From assembly GCA_964471535.1 (NCBI GenBank), contig CAYYHA010000019.1, forward strand, positions 1 through 36,010: 36,010 nt of DNA. Reading direction: 5' to 3'. The notes beneath the pieces are model-generated. The model made no database searches, was not told the DNA's origin, and saw only the letters and a program-made list of their open reading frames with translations. Source of the stretch: CAYYHA01 sp964471535. Lineage in GTDB: Bacteria; Myxococcota; Myxococcia; SLRQ01. The position numbers and the translations under genes were made by a program. Position 1 is the first letter of the stretch, and every line of letters starts with the position of its first letter. Positions 24,052 to 32,283 of the stretch are shown here, in pieces.

Positions 24052-25073
24052 TCGACACGAAGGTGGAGTACGCGGGCATCGAGCTCGAGCGTCCCTTCAT
24101 CGCGGGGGCCTCGCCGGTCACCCACGACCTCGACGTCGCGCGACGTCTCGAGGACGCGGGGGCCGCGGCGATCGTCATGCACTCGCTCTTCGAGGAGCAG
24201 CTCGAGGAGGACGCGCTGTCGACCCACCACCATGTGGAGGCGGTGGCCCACAGCCACGCGGAGGCGACGAGCTACTTTCCCGAGCTGCCAGAGCCAAAGG
24301 AGGCGGGAGCCTACGGCCTGGGGCCCGAGGCCTACCTCGAGCAGCTGCGCCGGCTGAAGGCGTCGCTGTCCATCCCCGTCTTCGGGTCGCTGAACGGCGT
24401 GAGCCCCGGCGGCTGGATCCGCTACGCGAGGTCCATCGAGGAGGCGGGGGCCGACGCCATCGAGCTGAACCTGTACGACGTGCCCGTCGATCCCGACGAG
24501 AGCGCGGCGCAGGTCGACGCCCGGCACGTGGAGACGGTGCAGGCGGTGGCGGAGGCAGTCTCGATCCCGGTGGCGGTGAAGCTCTCGCCCTTCCTCTCGG
24601 CGCCGGTCCACCTCGCCCGGCGCCTCGCGGAAGCCGGTGCCGCGGCGCTGGTCGTCTTCAACCGCTTCTACCAGCCGGACATCGACGTGGAGGCGCTCGA
24701 GGTCGTCCCGAGCCTGAAGCTCTCCACCTCCGACGAGCTGCTCCTGCGGGTGCGCTGGCTCGCAGCCTTCTTCGAGGTGGTGCCGGCGAGCCTCGCGGTG
24801 ACCGGCGGCGTCCACACCCCGATCGATGCCATCAAGGCGCTGATGGCGGGCGCCTCCGGCGTGCAGGTGACCTCGGCGATCCTCGCGCGCGGCCCCTCGG
24901 TGATCGCGGACCTCTCCCGAGGGCTCGTCGAATGGCTCGAGGAGCACGAGTACGCATCGGTGCGGCAGATGGTGGGGAGCATGAGCCTCGCCCGCTGCCC
25001 CGACCCCGAGGCCTTCGGACGCGCCAACTATATGAAGGTGCTCGCCGGCTGGCGCCGAGGCTCGGTGATCTGA
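24048..25073 (+). CDS. Dihydroorotate dehydrogenase-like flavoprotein
   Basis: 341 residues from ATG overlapping the nifJ stop (ATGA). It is a TIM-barrel protein of the PyrD superfamily: the N-terminal strand begins MIDTKVEYAGIELERPFIAG, followed by PVFGSLNGVSPGGW, then VAVKLSPFLS, and a phosphate-binding C-terminal part with VTGGVHTPIDAIKALMAGASGVQ. The substrate loop that normally reads N-x-(S/C)-CPN is replaced by ELNLYDVPVDP, and the active-site Cys or Ser of real dihydroorotate dehydrogenases is not evident, so pyrimidine synthesis is unlikely. In many anaerobes a gene annotated as dihydroorotate dehydrogenase-like follows nifJ, and coupled translation here supports a functional link, perhaps in electron transfer. 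The exact reaction is unknown. Confidence 0.88.
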   Translation: MIDTKVEYAGIELERPFIAGASPVTHDLDVARRLEDAGAAAIVMHSLFEEQLEEDALSTHHHVEAVAHSHAEATSYFPELPEPKEAGAYGLGPEAYLEQLRRLKASLSIPVFGSLNGVSPGGWIRYARSIEEAGADAIELNLYDVPVDPDESAAQVDARHVETVQAVAEAVSIPVAVKLSPFLSAPVHLARRLAEAGAAALVVFNRFYQPDIDVEALEVVPSLKLSTSDELLLRVRWLAAFFEVVPASLAVTGGVHTPIDAIKALMAGASGVQVTSAILARGPSVIADLSRGLVEWLEEHEYASVRQMVGSMSLARCPDPEAFGRANYMKVLAGWRRGSVI

Positions 25074-25421
25074 GGCATCGCCCCCTTTGGCGGTGATGCG
25101 GGCTGGGGTTCGGCGTCTGCACCGCCTCGCCGCCCCCCTCTGGGCCGGCCCCGCTGTCCACATGCTGGACAGATCCGTTGCCTCGAAGCCCTTGATGATC
25201 CGTGTCCTGCGCCGGGCCCCACCCGCACCCGGGCCCGAACCTCGAGTGACAGATTGGGTCGCGTGTTTTCCTCAGCCCAACCTCAACACCCTGAAATCAA
25301 GGCACTTTCTATTTCCGCCGGTCCCAGGGTCCGGCTGAGGGGGTGTCGAGAGGACCAGGAGAGCCCCGCCCGGTGCCGGCCGCCCGTGTGCGGCAGACGC
25401 CACCCGCGGCGTCGGGGGCCC
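25074..25421. other. Intergenic region between nifJ operon and propeller gene
   Basis: 348 bases between convergent genes. Besides the hairpin at its start, it contains a perfect inverted repeat, CTGTCCA (25154-25160) and TGGACAG (25166-25172), separated by CATGC. The part from about 25245 to 25320 is noticeably less GC-rich than the surroundings. No tRNA, known RNA or coding frame with support was found. Confidence 0.5.
25075..25099 (+). terminator. Possible terminator hairpin after the nifJ operon
   Basis: Directly after the stop, GCATC (25075-25079) pairs with GATGC (25095-25099). The stem continues with GCC to GGT pairing (one G-U) and may extend by a CC/GG pair across a bulge, with CTTT in the loop. 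There is no T tract, so it may act Rho-dependently or not at all. Confidence 0.35.
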
Positions 25422-26858
25422 TCAGGAGGGTCTCACCGGCCCGGTGTGCCGAGGGTTGCCCCCGAACATGTGCCAGCCGTCGAGGCTCGGGTCGGCGACC
25501 TGCAGCGCCACCACCGCGCCACGTGTGGTCGTCAGATACACCCAGCCCCGGGCCACGATCGGCTGCGCGCGCACCGGAACGCCGATGTCGTAGGCCCACA
25601 CGGTGTATCCTGTGTCGATGTCCAGGCCGATGACCTGGCCCCGCCGGGTGGCGACCACCACCTGGGGTCCGGCGACGGCAACGCTGCCGAGGGCCCGCCT
25701 GCGACCGGCTCCGGGCAAGGGGCGCACCCACAAGGTCTCGCCGGTGCGGGCATCGCTCGCCCGCACCTCCGCCCCCATCGCCACGTAGCGCACTCCGCCC
25801 GCAACGACGGGCCTCGAGCCTTCGAAGCGCCACACGGCCGACCAGTCGGACAGGTCGCGAGGAAGATCCGCAAGGTGTCTCCCGGGCACCGCGTGGTGGA
25901 CCTGCAGCACCTGCCCGTCGGCCGCCGAGACCACCACCTGCTCCTCGTACACCGCCCCGCCACGGCGGGTGCGACGCGCCACGTAGAGCGCCTCGCCCTG
26001 CGGCCACGGTGCGGCCGTAGCGCGGAGCCGACGGCGCCACCTACGCCGTCCCGTCCGCCGGTCGAAGCGGTAGGTCAGCCCACTTATCGTGGACGCGTAG
26101 AGCGCGTCGCCGTGGAGAACCGGGGCAGCGAGGAGTTCCCCCGCGATGCGCTTCGACCACACCCGCTTGCCCGTCCGAATGGCGAAGGCGGAGAGCCGAT
26201 AGCCGTTGGGAGCGGGGTGGACGGCATAGACCAGGCCATCGGCCGCCGCAGGCTGCGCGAGCGTCGGGTCACCCAGCCACCGCGACCAGAGGCGCCGTCC
26301 GGTGCGCGCGTCGAGGGCGAAGAGCGTGCAGCTCTCGGTGTTGAAGAGGATGAGCCCGTCGACGTAGACGGCGGCGGTGGGCCCGTTGTCGGCCAGCGGC
26401 GCCGCCACCCACTCGAGCGCACCGGTCGTGGCATCGAAGGCGTAGAACGCGACCGTGTCGAAGCCGCCCGAGACGTACACCCGACCCTCGCCGTAGGCGG
26501 CCGCGGGGAGCAGCTCGCCGTGGGGCAGTCGCGCCACCCAACCCTGCCGACCCTCGCCGAAGGTGAAGCGCACGGAGCCTCCGCGNNNNNNNNNNGCGCG
26601 ATCGGCTCCGAGGGGAAGCGGCGCCGCCGCTCGGGTTGGACGGCGGCCCGCGGCGACGCGAGCCGGCGGCGGAAGGGGGCCCTTCAGATCGAGGCCGGGG
26701 GCGGGACGCGGCGGATGGGTGGGATCGGAAGACGCACCGGCGCGGCCGGATGCCGGAGCGCCAGGGGGTGTGGAAGGAGACCCCTGACATCCAGGGGCAT
26801 ACGTAAGCACGACCCACGTAGCAAGGCTGGCAAGCCGAAACAGGCCGGATGTCCTCAC
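25422..26858 (-). CDS. Exported PQQ-type beta-propeller repeat protein (10-N gap near N terminus)
   Basis: 478 residues as read, from GTG at 26858. That start overlaps the stop of the upstream gene (GTGA) and has a strong AAGGAGGG site 5 bases away. The N terminus has a hydrophobic signal (LASLATWVVLTYAPGC) with a Cys at about residue 24 that could be a lipidation site, although the lipobox (APGC) is imperfect. A Pro/Arg-rich linker follows and is cut by N run 26586-26595. The remainder consists of PQQ-like blades, each with G-x-(V/L)-Y or LYA strands followed by D-x-x-TG-x-x-x-W (ALDARTGRRLW, RTGKRVW, DARTGETLW, DIDTGYTVW). It resembles BamB and other quinoprotein-fold proteins that bind partners rather than cofactor. 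A role at the envelope is inferred. Confidence 0.8.
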   Translation of the reverse strand: MRTSGLFRLASLATWVVLTYAPGCQGSPSTPPGAPASGRAGASSDPTHPPRPAPGLDLKGPLPPPARVAAGRRPTRAAAPLPLGADRXXXXRGGSVRFTFGEGRQGWVARLPHGELLPAAAYGEGRVYVSGGFDTVAFYAFDATTGALEWVAAPLADNGPTAAVYVDGLILFNTESCTLFALDARTGRRLWSRWLGDPTLAQPAAADGLVYAVHPAPNGYRLSAFAIRTGKRVWSKRIAGELLAAPVLHGDALYASTISGLTYRFDRRTGRRRWRRRLRATAAPWPQGEALYVARRTRRGGAVYEEQVVVSAADGQVLQVHHAVPGRHLADLPRDLSDWSAVWRFEGSRPVVAGGVRYVAMGAEVRASDARTGETLWVRPLPGAGRRRALGSVAVAGPQVVVATRRGQVIGLDIDTGYTVWAYDIGVPVRAQPIVARGWVYLTTTRGAVVALQVADPSLDGWHMFGGNPRHTGPVRPS

Positions 26859-27351
26859 GGCGTCCCTCCTTCCTCGTTGGCACGCTCCGGCGCAGGCTCC
26901 CCCGGCCGGAACAGCAGCGGGTAGACGAGGAGAAGCGAGGCGCCCTCTTCCACCTCCGGGAACTCGAGGCTTCGGGCCACTGCGGAGAGGCAGGCCCGGA
27001 AGGGGAGCGCCCCGACACCGCGTGCCGTCGCCTCGCGCACACGTCCCCCTTCGATCTCCAGCTCGAGGGTCACCTTTCCCTCGAGCGCCGGATCCCGCAG
27101 CCGGGCGGCCTCGTAGCAGCGGCGGAACGCCCTTTGCGCGCCGTCGATACGGCGTCGGATGGCCGTCCGATTGGGTTCACCGAGGACGATGCCCGGGGAG
27201 ATCCGAGCCTTGGCCGCACCAAGACCGCCGGTGGCGGCGCCGAGCCCGGCGTCCCCACATCGCGGGTTGACGGGCGGGAATCCTCGGGGGTGGCAGCCCC
27301 CGGGCACAGCCCGAGCAGGCACGCCACCGCAACGGGCAGGGTCCTCCTCAT
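26855..27351 (-). pseudogene. AgmX/PglI-type C-terminal domain protein with an apparent frameshift
   Basis: A signal peptide starts at ATG 27351 (MRRTLPVAVACLLGLCPG), but in that frame the sequence soon becomes Pro/Arg/Ser-rich and non-homologous. The domain is in another frame from about 27250 to the TGA at 26855: IRRRIDGAQRAFRRCYEAA, then GKVTLELEIEGGRV, FRACLSAVARSLEFPE and LVYPLLF. This fits the domain of about 95 residues that ends AgmX/PglI-type proteins of Myxococcota, related to TonB C-terminal folds. The frames would join with a one-base change near runs of G and C at about 27290-27305. A sequencing or assembly error there is as likely as a real mutation, so the gene may be intact in life. 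It is coupled by GTGA overlap to the propeller gene, suggesting a joint envelope role. Confidence 0.6.
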
Positions 27352-27655
27352 GCGGGGCTCCTCTCTTCTCGGCCGCGCCTGGCGATCGCCATCGCGGCAG
27401 CGGGGTCACCGTTCCCTTCGACAGCGACCGCCGCTCAAGGTTCCCCATCCGGACCCAATCTGCCTCCGGTGTGGTGCGCCCTTGGGCGCCGGGCACCGGC
27501 TCGCACGCCGGCCTGCCGGGCGCCACCTTGACCGGGCGCAGGGCCGCGGCTACGGTGCGCGGCCTCGAGCGGGCGGTGCGGCGGGCACAGGCTGCGACGC
27601 CGGCAGCCGCTCGTGGCACTCGGCCTTCTGGCCATTCGGAGGCAAAAGAGATCCC
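27352..27655. other. metK leader and divergent promoter region
   Basis: 304 bases between the AgmX-like gene (-) and metK (+). I see no coding frame. The main feature is the long imperfect hairpin at 27466-27499. The sequence does not match the SAM-I, SAM-II or SAH riboswitch consensus as I know them. Confidence 0.5.
27466..27499 (+). promoter_or_regulatory. Long imperfect hairpin in the metK leader
   Basis: CCGGTG (27466-27471) pairs with CACCGG (27494-27499). Inside this, after a 4 x 4 internal loop, GCGCCC (27476-27481) pairs with GGGCGC (27484-27489) around TT. This gives two perfect 6-bp stems stacked about 155 bases upstream of metK. Function unknown; there is no T tract. Confidence 0.35.
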
Positions 27656-28825
27656 ATGGGCGCAAAGGATTTTCTGTTCACGAGCGAGTCGGTCACCGAG
27701 GGACACCCCGACAAGATCTGCGATCAAATCTCCGATGCGGTCCTCGACGCGGCGCTCGCCGAGGATCCACGAAGCCGCGTGGCCTGTGAGACCTTGGTGA
27801 AGACCGGCTTCGTCATGCTGGCCGGTGAGCTGACCACGCGCGCCACCCTCGACTTTCCCCACATCGCGCGGGAGACCATCCGGGACATCGGCTACGTGGG
27901 CTGCGACATGGGCTTCGACGCGAACACCTGCGCCGTGCTGGTGGCCGTCGAGGAGCAGAGCCCCGACATCGCGCGTGGGGTGGACGAGTCGGAGGAGAAG
28001 GAGCAGGGAGCGGGCGATCAGGGAATGATGTTCGGCTACGCCTGCAACGAGACGCGATCCCTGATGCCTCTGCCCATCGATCTCGCCCACCGCCTGACCC
28101 GCCGCCTCGCCCAGGTTCGCAAGGACGGAACGCTCCCCTGGCTCCGCCCGGACGGAAAGGCGCAGGTCTCGGTGCGCTACGAGGACGGCAAGCCGGTGGG
28201 CGTGGACACCGTCGTGGTCTCAACCCAGCACTCCGATGCGGTATCCAACGAAGCCATCGAAGAAGGCGTGACAGAAGAGGTCATCAAGCCGACCCTCGGC
28301 GATCTCCCCCGGATCCCCGGCGCCAAGAACTACATCAACCCCACCGGCCGCTTCGTCATCGGTGGCCCGATGGGGGACGCGGGGCTGACCGGCCGCAAGA
28401 TCATCGTCGACACCTACGGAGGCATGGGACGTCACGGCGGCGGCGCCTTTTCCGGAAAGGATCCCTCGAAGGTCGATCGCTCGGCCGCCTACATGGCCCG
28501 GTACGTCGCCAAGAACATCGTCGCCGCCGGGCTCGCCACCCGATGCGAGGTGCAGCTGGCCTACGCCATCGGCGTGGCCGATCCCGTCAGCGTGATGGTG
28601 GAAACCTTCGGCACCGGGCGCATCGACGACGAACGACTGGCGAAGCTGGTGTGCGAGCACTTTGGGCTGAAGCCGGCGGAGATCGTCCAGCACCTCGAGC
28701 TGTTGCGCCCCATCTACCGCCCCACCGCCGCCTACGGACACTTCGGACGCGACGAGGCTGGCTTCACCTGGGAGCGCACGGACAAGGCGGAGGCGCTGCG
28801 CGACGCAGCCGGCGTGACAGGCTAG
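27656..28825 (+). CDS. metK: S-adenosylmethionine synthetase
   Basis: 389 residues from ATG at 27656, where the family N terminus KDFLFTSESVTEGHPDK begins. The enzyme makes S-adenosylmethionine from ATP and methionine in the cytoplasm. The three-domain family motifs are complete: GHPDK (ATP/Mg2+ binding), GAGDQGMMFGYA (the signature loop), GGPMGDAGLTGRKIIVDTYG and GGGAFSGKDPSKVDRSAAY (phosphate and metal binding). The length is normal. The open frame extends far upstream without homology. uppP follows after 7 bases. The product is the cofactor for the methyltransferase two genes downstream and for the many rSAM enzymes earlier in the window. Confidence 0.97.
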   Translation: MGAKDFLFTSESVTEGHPDKICDQISDAVLDAALAEDPRSRVACETLVKTGFVMLAGELTTRATLDFPHIARETIRDIGYVGCDMGFDANTCAVLVAVEEQSPDIARGVDESEEKEQGAGDQGMMFGYACNETRSLMPLPIDLAHRLTRRLAQVRKDGTLPWLRPDGKAQVSVRYEDGKPVGVDTVVVSTQHSDAVSNEAIEEGVTEEVIKPTLGDLPRIPGAKNYINPTGRFVIGGPMGDAGLTGRKIIVDTYGGMGRHGGGAFSGKDPSKVDRSAAYMARYVAKNIVAAGLATRCEVQLAYAIGVADPVSVMVETFGTGRIDDERLAKLVCEHFGLKPAEIVQHLELLRPIYRPTAAYGHFGRDEAGFTWERTDKAEALRDAAGVTG

Positions 28826-28832
28826 GACGCGC

Positions 28833-29660
28833 ATGTCCCCCATCGACGCTGTCGTGCTGGGGGTGGTGCAGGGGCTGACCGAGTTCCTTCCGGTCAGCTC
28901 GTCGGGCCACCTGGTGGTCTTCGAGGCGCTCTTGGGAGCCCAGCAGAGCGGTGTGGCCTTCGAAGTGGTGGTCCACGGGGGGACGCTCTTGGCGGTGCTC
29001 CTGGTCTATGGCCGTGACATCGGGCGGATCCTCCGCGACACCGCGCGTGCCCTCCCGATGCTGCTCCGAGGGGACGGCCGCGGCGCCTACGCCCTCGAAG
29101 ACTTTCGCCTGGGCCTGCTGCTCCTCGTCGGCACCGTTCCCACCGCGGCAATTGGCCTTCTACTCGAGGACACCTTCAAGGCGCTCTTCTCCTCCTTGAG
29201 CGCGGTGGGGGTCGCATTCCTCGTCACCGGGGCCCTGCTCCACCTCGCGGACCGGGTGACCCGCCGGGCGGAGGCGAGGATCCGCCCTCTCTCCCCGGGG
29301 CGCGCCCTGGCCATCGGCGTCGCTCAGGGTGCCGCAATCACGCCGGGCATCTCACGCAGCGGGAGCACCATCGCCACTGCCCTGCTCCTGGGCATCGACC
29401 GGGTGCGCGCTGCGCAATACTCCTTCCTGCTCTCGGTTCCCGCCATCCTCGGGGCGATGATTCTGGAGCTCCGCCATGGGCTTCCACCGGTGGCGGGCGG
29501 GCTCCTCCCCTATGCGCTGGGCTTCGTAGCGGCCGCCCTCTCCGGCTTCGGTGCCCTGCGAGTCCTGCTGCGCCTGGTGCGCCTCGGCCGCCTCGGGGTC
29601 TTCGCCTGGTACCTTTGGCCGCTGGGCTTGGGGGTGCTCGCATGGGCTCAGCTCCACTGA
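28833..29660 (+). CDS. uppP: Undecaprenyl-diphosphatase UppP (BacA)
   Basis: 275 residues from ATG at 28833. This integral membrane enzyme converts undecaprenyl diphosphate to undecaprenyl phosphate, the lipid carrier for peptidoglycan and surface polysaccharides. Both signature motifs are present: GLTEFLPVSSSGHL near the N terminus (catalytic Glu and the Ser-rich loop) and PGISRSGST near residue 170 (Arg/Ser phosphate binding). Six to eight hydrophobic segments fit the known fold. It follows metK by 7 bases and its last 19 bases overlap the start of the methyltransferase gene. The mannose-activation genes downstream suggest that the lipid carrier and sugar donor supply are transcribed together. 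Confidence 0.95.
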   Translation: MSPIDAVVLGVVQGLTEFLPVSSSGHLVVFEALLGAQQSGVAFEVVVHGGTLLAVLLVYGRDIGRILRDTARALPMLLRGDGRGAYALEDFRLGLLLLVGTVPTAAIGLLLEDTFKALFSSLSAVGVAFLVTGALLHLADRVTRRAEARIRPLSPGRALAIGVAQGAAITPGISRSGSTIATALLLGIDRVRAAQYSFLLSVPAILGAMILELRHGLPPVAGGLLPYALGFVAAALSGFGALRVLLRLVRLGRLGVFAWYLWPLGLGVLAWAQLH

Positions 29661-31162
29661 GCAGCCCCTTGGCCCCAGGCCAGCACTTCACCCCGCCGGC
29701 GCTGGTGGACCACGTCCTCCATCTTGCTGGCGCCGCCGCACTCGCCGACGGGAGCCGCGTGCTCGAGCCGGCCTGTGGAGAGGGCGCCTTCCTCTTGGGG
29801 CTCGCCCGCTGCCTGCGCCGGCGCCTCGCCCACATGGAGGTCCTCGCCTTCGAGATCGATCCGAGCGCGGCGGAGACGGCGCGGCGCGCCTTCGCCCGCG
29901 CCCTCGAGGAGGAGGCGGGCCTCGGCCGCCGCGCCGCCGCCGCGCGAGCCCGCCGGAGCGTCGTGGTCGGAGACTTCCTCGCAAGCGGGATCTGGGACGA
30001 GGGGCGCTTCGACCTCGCCGTCGGCAACCCGCCCTTCCTGGAAGCGAAGCAGATGCCGAAGGCGATGAAGGCGGCCCTTCGCCGCGAGCACGAGAGATGG
30101 ACACGCGGCGCCTTCGACCTCTTCGTCCCCTTCGTGGGGCGCGCCGCCGAGGCCGTGGGGGCGGAGGGACGCCTCGCCTTCGTGCTGCCCAACAAGGTGT
30201 GTATCGCCCGCTACGCGCGAAGCCTGCGGGATCTCCTCCTCGAGGCCTTTCCCCTCACGGCGCTCACGGATCTCTCGCACAGCCGTGCCTTCGAGGCCGC
30301 GTCGGTCTACCCGGTCGTCGTTGCCGCGGCACGTGGAGAGACGACGAATCGGGTCGCAATCGGGTTGGGCCAGCGCCAAGGTGGGACCTTGCACTTCCGC
30401 CGCGTAGGATCCCTGCCCCGCGCTGCGTTCCAGGATGCACCCGATCGCGTCTTCTTCACCCTCCCCGAGGAGGAGACGACGCGGGCCGACGTGGAGGCCC
30501 TGCTCGATCCGCCGCTGCGCCTGGGGGAACTGCTTCGGATCCGCTGGACGGTGAGCTTCCACCGGGCCGGACTTCGCGACCGCTATCTCTTTCCCCGGCG
30601 CCCCGACTCCCCCCACGCGCTCCCTCTCTTGGGCGCGGGCCGGTACCAGGGCAACCGAGACGTGGAGCGCTATCGCATCGCCTGGCGGGGCTGGTGGATC
30701 GACTACGACCAGAGCCGCGCGCGGGCCGACGGAAACCCGCTTCCGGATCCCCGCCTCTTCCGCGCGCCCAAGCTGGTCATCTGCCAGAACGCACTTCGCC
30801 CCCGCGCTGCGCTCGACACGGTGGGGTACGCCCTGAAGGACACCTTCTTCGCCGCCCATCCGACGCCGGCGGCCCGGCGCCTCGGTGTCTCCCTCGAGGC
30901 GCTCCTCGCCGTCCTCAACAGCGACCTCGTCCACCGGTGGTATCGATCGGTGTTCGGGATGACTCAGGTTCGGGGCGGCTACCTCCACTTCTTGGTCGGC
31001 TATCTCGGACACGTCCCCCTGCCGCCGCCCCAGCGGCTCCGCGGCCCAAGCTGGCGCCGCCTCGTACGCGCCCGCTCCGAGGCGAGCGGGGCGCCGGCCG
31101 AGCGCCTCGATGCCCGCATCGAAGCGGCCGTCCGGGAGGCATTCAACCTCCCCCAGGGTTGA
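29642..31162 (+). CDS. N6-adenine DNA methyltransferase, solitary
   Basis: 506 residues from ATG at 29642, overlapping uppP by 19 bases. The N terminus begins GQHFTPP, typical of N6-adenine methyltransferases of the gamma-type TaqI/Eco57I class. Motif I is VLEPACGEGAF (SAM binding, residues 40-50), motif IV is NPPF (129-132, catalytic), and FDLFVPF with LAFVLPN follow. The C-terminal half, with RYLFPRR, a VICQNALRPRA strand and a FLVGYLGHVPLPPPQ stretch, probably forms the DNA-recognition part. No nuclease motif or adjacent restriction, specificity or BREX/DISARM gene is visible. It could be an orphan regulatory methylase or a remnant of a type II/IIG system; target sequence unknown. The setting inside an envelope-biogenesis operon is unusual. 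Confidence 0.88.
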   Translation: MGSAPLSSPLAPGQHFTPPALVDHVLHLAGAAALADGSRVLEPACGEGAFLLGLARCLRRRLAHMEVLAFEIDPSAAETARRAFARALEEEAGLGRRAAAARARRSVVVGDFLASGIWDEGRFDLAVGNPPFLEAKQMPKAMKAALRREHERWTRGAFDLFVPFVGRAAEAVGAEGRLAFVLPNKVCIARYARSLRDLLLEAFPLTALTDLSHSRAFEAASVYPVVVAAARGETTNRVAIGLGQRQGGTLHFRRVGSLPRAAFQDAPDRVFFTLPEEETTRADVEALLDPPLRLGELLRIRWTVSFHRAGLRDRYLFPRRPDSPHALPLLGAGRYQGNRDVERYRIAWRGWWIDYDQSRARADGNPLPDPRLFRAPKLVICQNALRPRAALDTVGYALKDTFFAAHPTPAARRLGVSLEALLAVLNSDLVHRWYRSVFGMTQVRGGYLHFLVGYLGHVPLPPPQRLRGPSWRRLVRARSEASGAPAERLDARIEAAVREAFNLPQG

Positions 31163-31212
31163 ACTACCTTGGTAGCCTCCATCCGCCCGCCGCTTGGCCC
31201 GAGGAGCCACCG

Positions 31213-32283
31213 ATGTCCCTGACCGAAGTCGATGCCGTGATCCTCGCCGGAGGCTCGGGCACGCGTTTCTGGCCCCTCTCCCGCCGCGACCGGCCCAAGC
31301 AGCTCCTCGCTCTCACCGGACCGAGATCCCTCCTCGCTGCCACGGCCGAGCGCGTGCTCCCCGTCACGGGACCCGACCACCTCTGGGTGGTCTGCGGTCC
31401 CGCCCATGCGGCAGCGGTGGGCGCGGAGATCCCGGCGATGCCCGAGGCGAACCTCCTCGTGGAACCCGCCGCCCGGAACACCGCCGCCGCCGTCGCCCTC
31501 GCCTGCCACCACGTGGGACGCCGCCGCCCCGACGCCGTTGTCGCCATCCTGCCCGCCGACCACCACATCGCGCCCGTGGAGGCCTTCCGGCGCCGCCTCC
31601 TCGCCGCAGCCCAAGTCGCACGCGAAGGCGCGATCGTAACCCTCGGCATCGAGGCGACCCGGCCAGCCACCGGCTACGGATGGATCCGCGCCGGTGCCCC
31701 CCTCGGCGCCTCGGATTCGCCGGCGCCTGCCTTTCGGGTGGATCGCTTCATCGAGAAGCCGGATCGGGAGACCGCGGAACGCCTGCTCGAGTCCGGCGGC
31801 CACTACTGGAACGCCGGGATCTTCATATTCCGAGCCGACGTGATGCGCTCGGAGTTGGCGCGACACGCGCCCTTCGTGAGCGAGGTGCTCGAGCCGGCCT
31901 TCGCGGACGAAAGCGGCCTCGAACTCGAGCGCGCCTTCGAGCAGCTCCCGTCGATCTCCATCGATCACGCCGTGATGGAGAAGACCGACCGCGCCGTGGT
32001 CCTGCCCGCGGACTTCGAGTGGTCGGACGTGGGCAGCTTCGATGCGCTCCACGAGATCCTCGATGCGGACGAAGCGGGCAACGTGGCGCTGGGCGATGCG
32101 GTCTTCCTGGATGCACGCGGGAACGTCGCGGCCGGCGAAGGGACGGTGGCGATCCTCGGCCTCGACGAGATCGTGGTGGTTCGAAGCGGCGAGGTGGTGC
32201 TGGTGTGCCCCCGCAACCGCGCGCAGGAGGTAAGGGACTTGGTGCGACGGCTGGAAGAGGAAGGCCGGGAGGAGATCCTTTGA
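31213..32283 (+). CDS. manC: Mannose-1-phosphate guanylyltransferase
   Basis: 356 residues from ATG at 31213, with GAGGAG 6 bases upstream. It transfers GMP from GTP to mannose-1-phosphate, giving GDP-mannose. The nucleotidyltransferase signature GGSGTRFWPLSRRDRPKQLL lies at the N terminus; others are ILPADHHI, FIEKPDRETA, YWNAGIFIF and DFEWSDVGSF. It lacks the C-terminal isomerase domain of bifunctional AlgA-type enzymes (about 480 residues), so it is the short monofunctional form. The stop overlaps the manB start (TTGA). It works with phosphomannomutase ManB to feed mannose or derivatives into surface glycans. Confidence 0.95.
   Translation: MSLTEVDAVILAGGSGTRFWPLSRRDRPKQLLALTGPRSLLAATAERVLPVTGPDHLWVVCGPAHAAAVGAEIPAMPEANLLVEPAARNTAAAVALACHHVGRRRPDAVVAILPADHHIAPVEAFRRRLLAAAQVAREGAIVTLGIEATRPATGYGWIRAGAPLGASDSPAPAFRVDRFIEKPDRETAERLLESGGHYWNAGIFIFRADVMRSELARHAPFVSEVLEPAFADESGLELERAFEQLPSISIDHAVMEKTDRAVVLPADFEWSDVGSFDALHEILDADEAGNVALGDAVFLDARGNVAAGEGTVAILGLDEIVVVRSGEVVLVCPRNRAQEVRDLVRRLEEEGREEIL

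Noticed and set aside
24048..25073. True pyrD (pyrimidine biosynthesis)
   Set aside because: The substrate-binding loop and catalytic residue are not conserved and the gene is coupled to nifJ.
27352..27655. SAM or SAH riboswitch before metK
   Set aside because: The consensus cores that I know were not found; only an unassigned hairpin is visible.
29642..31162. Complete restriction-modification system
   Set aside because: No nuclease, specificity subunit or helicase is adjacent; neighbours are uppP and manC.
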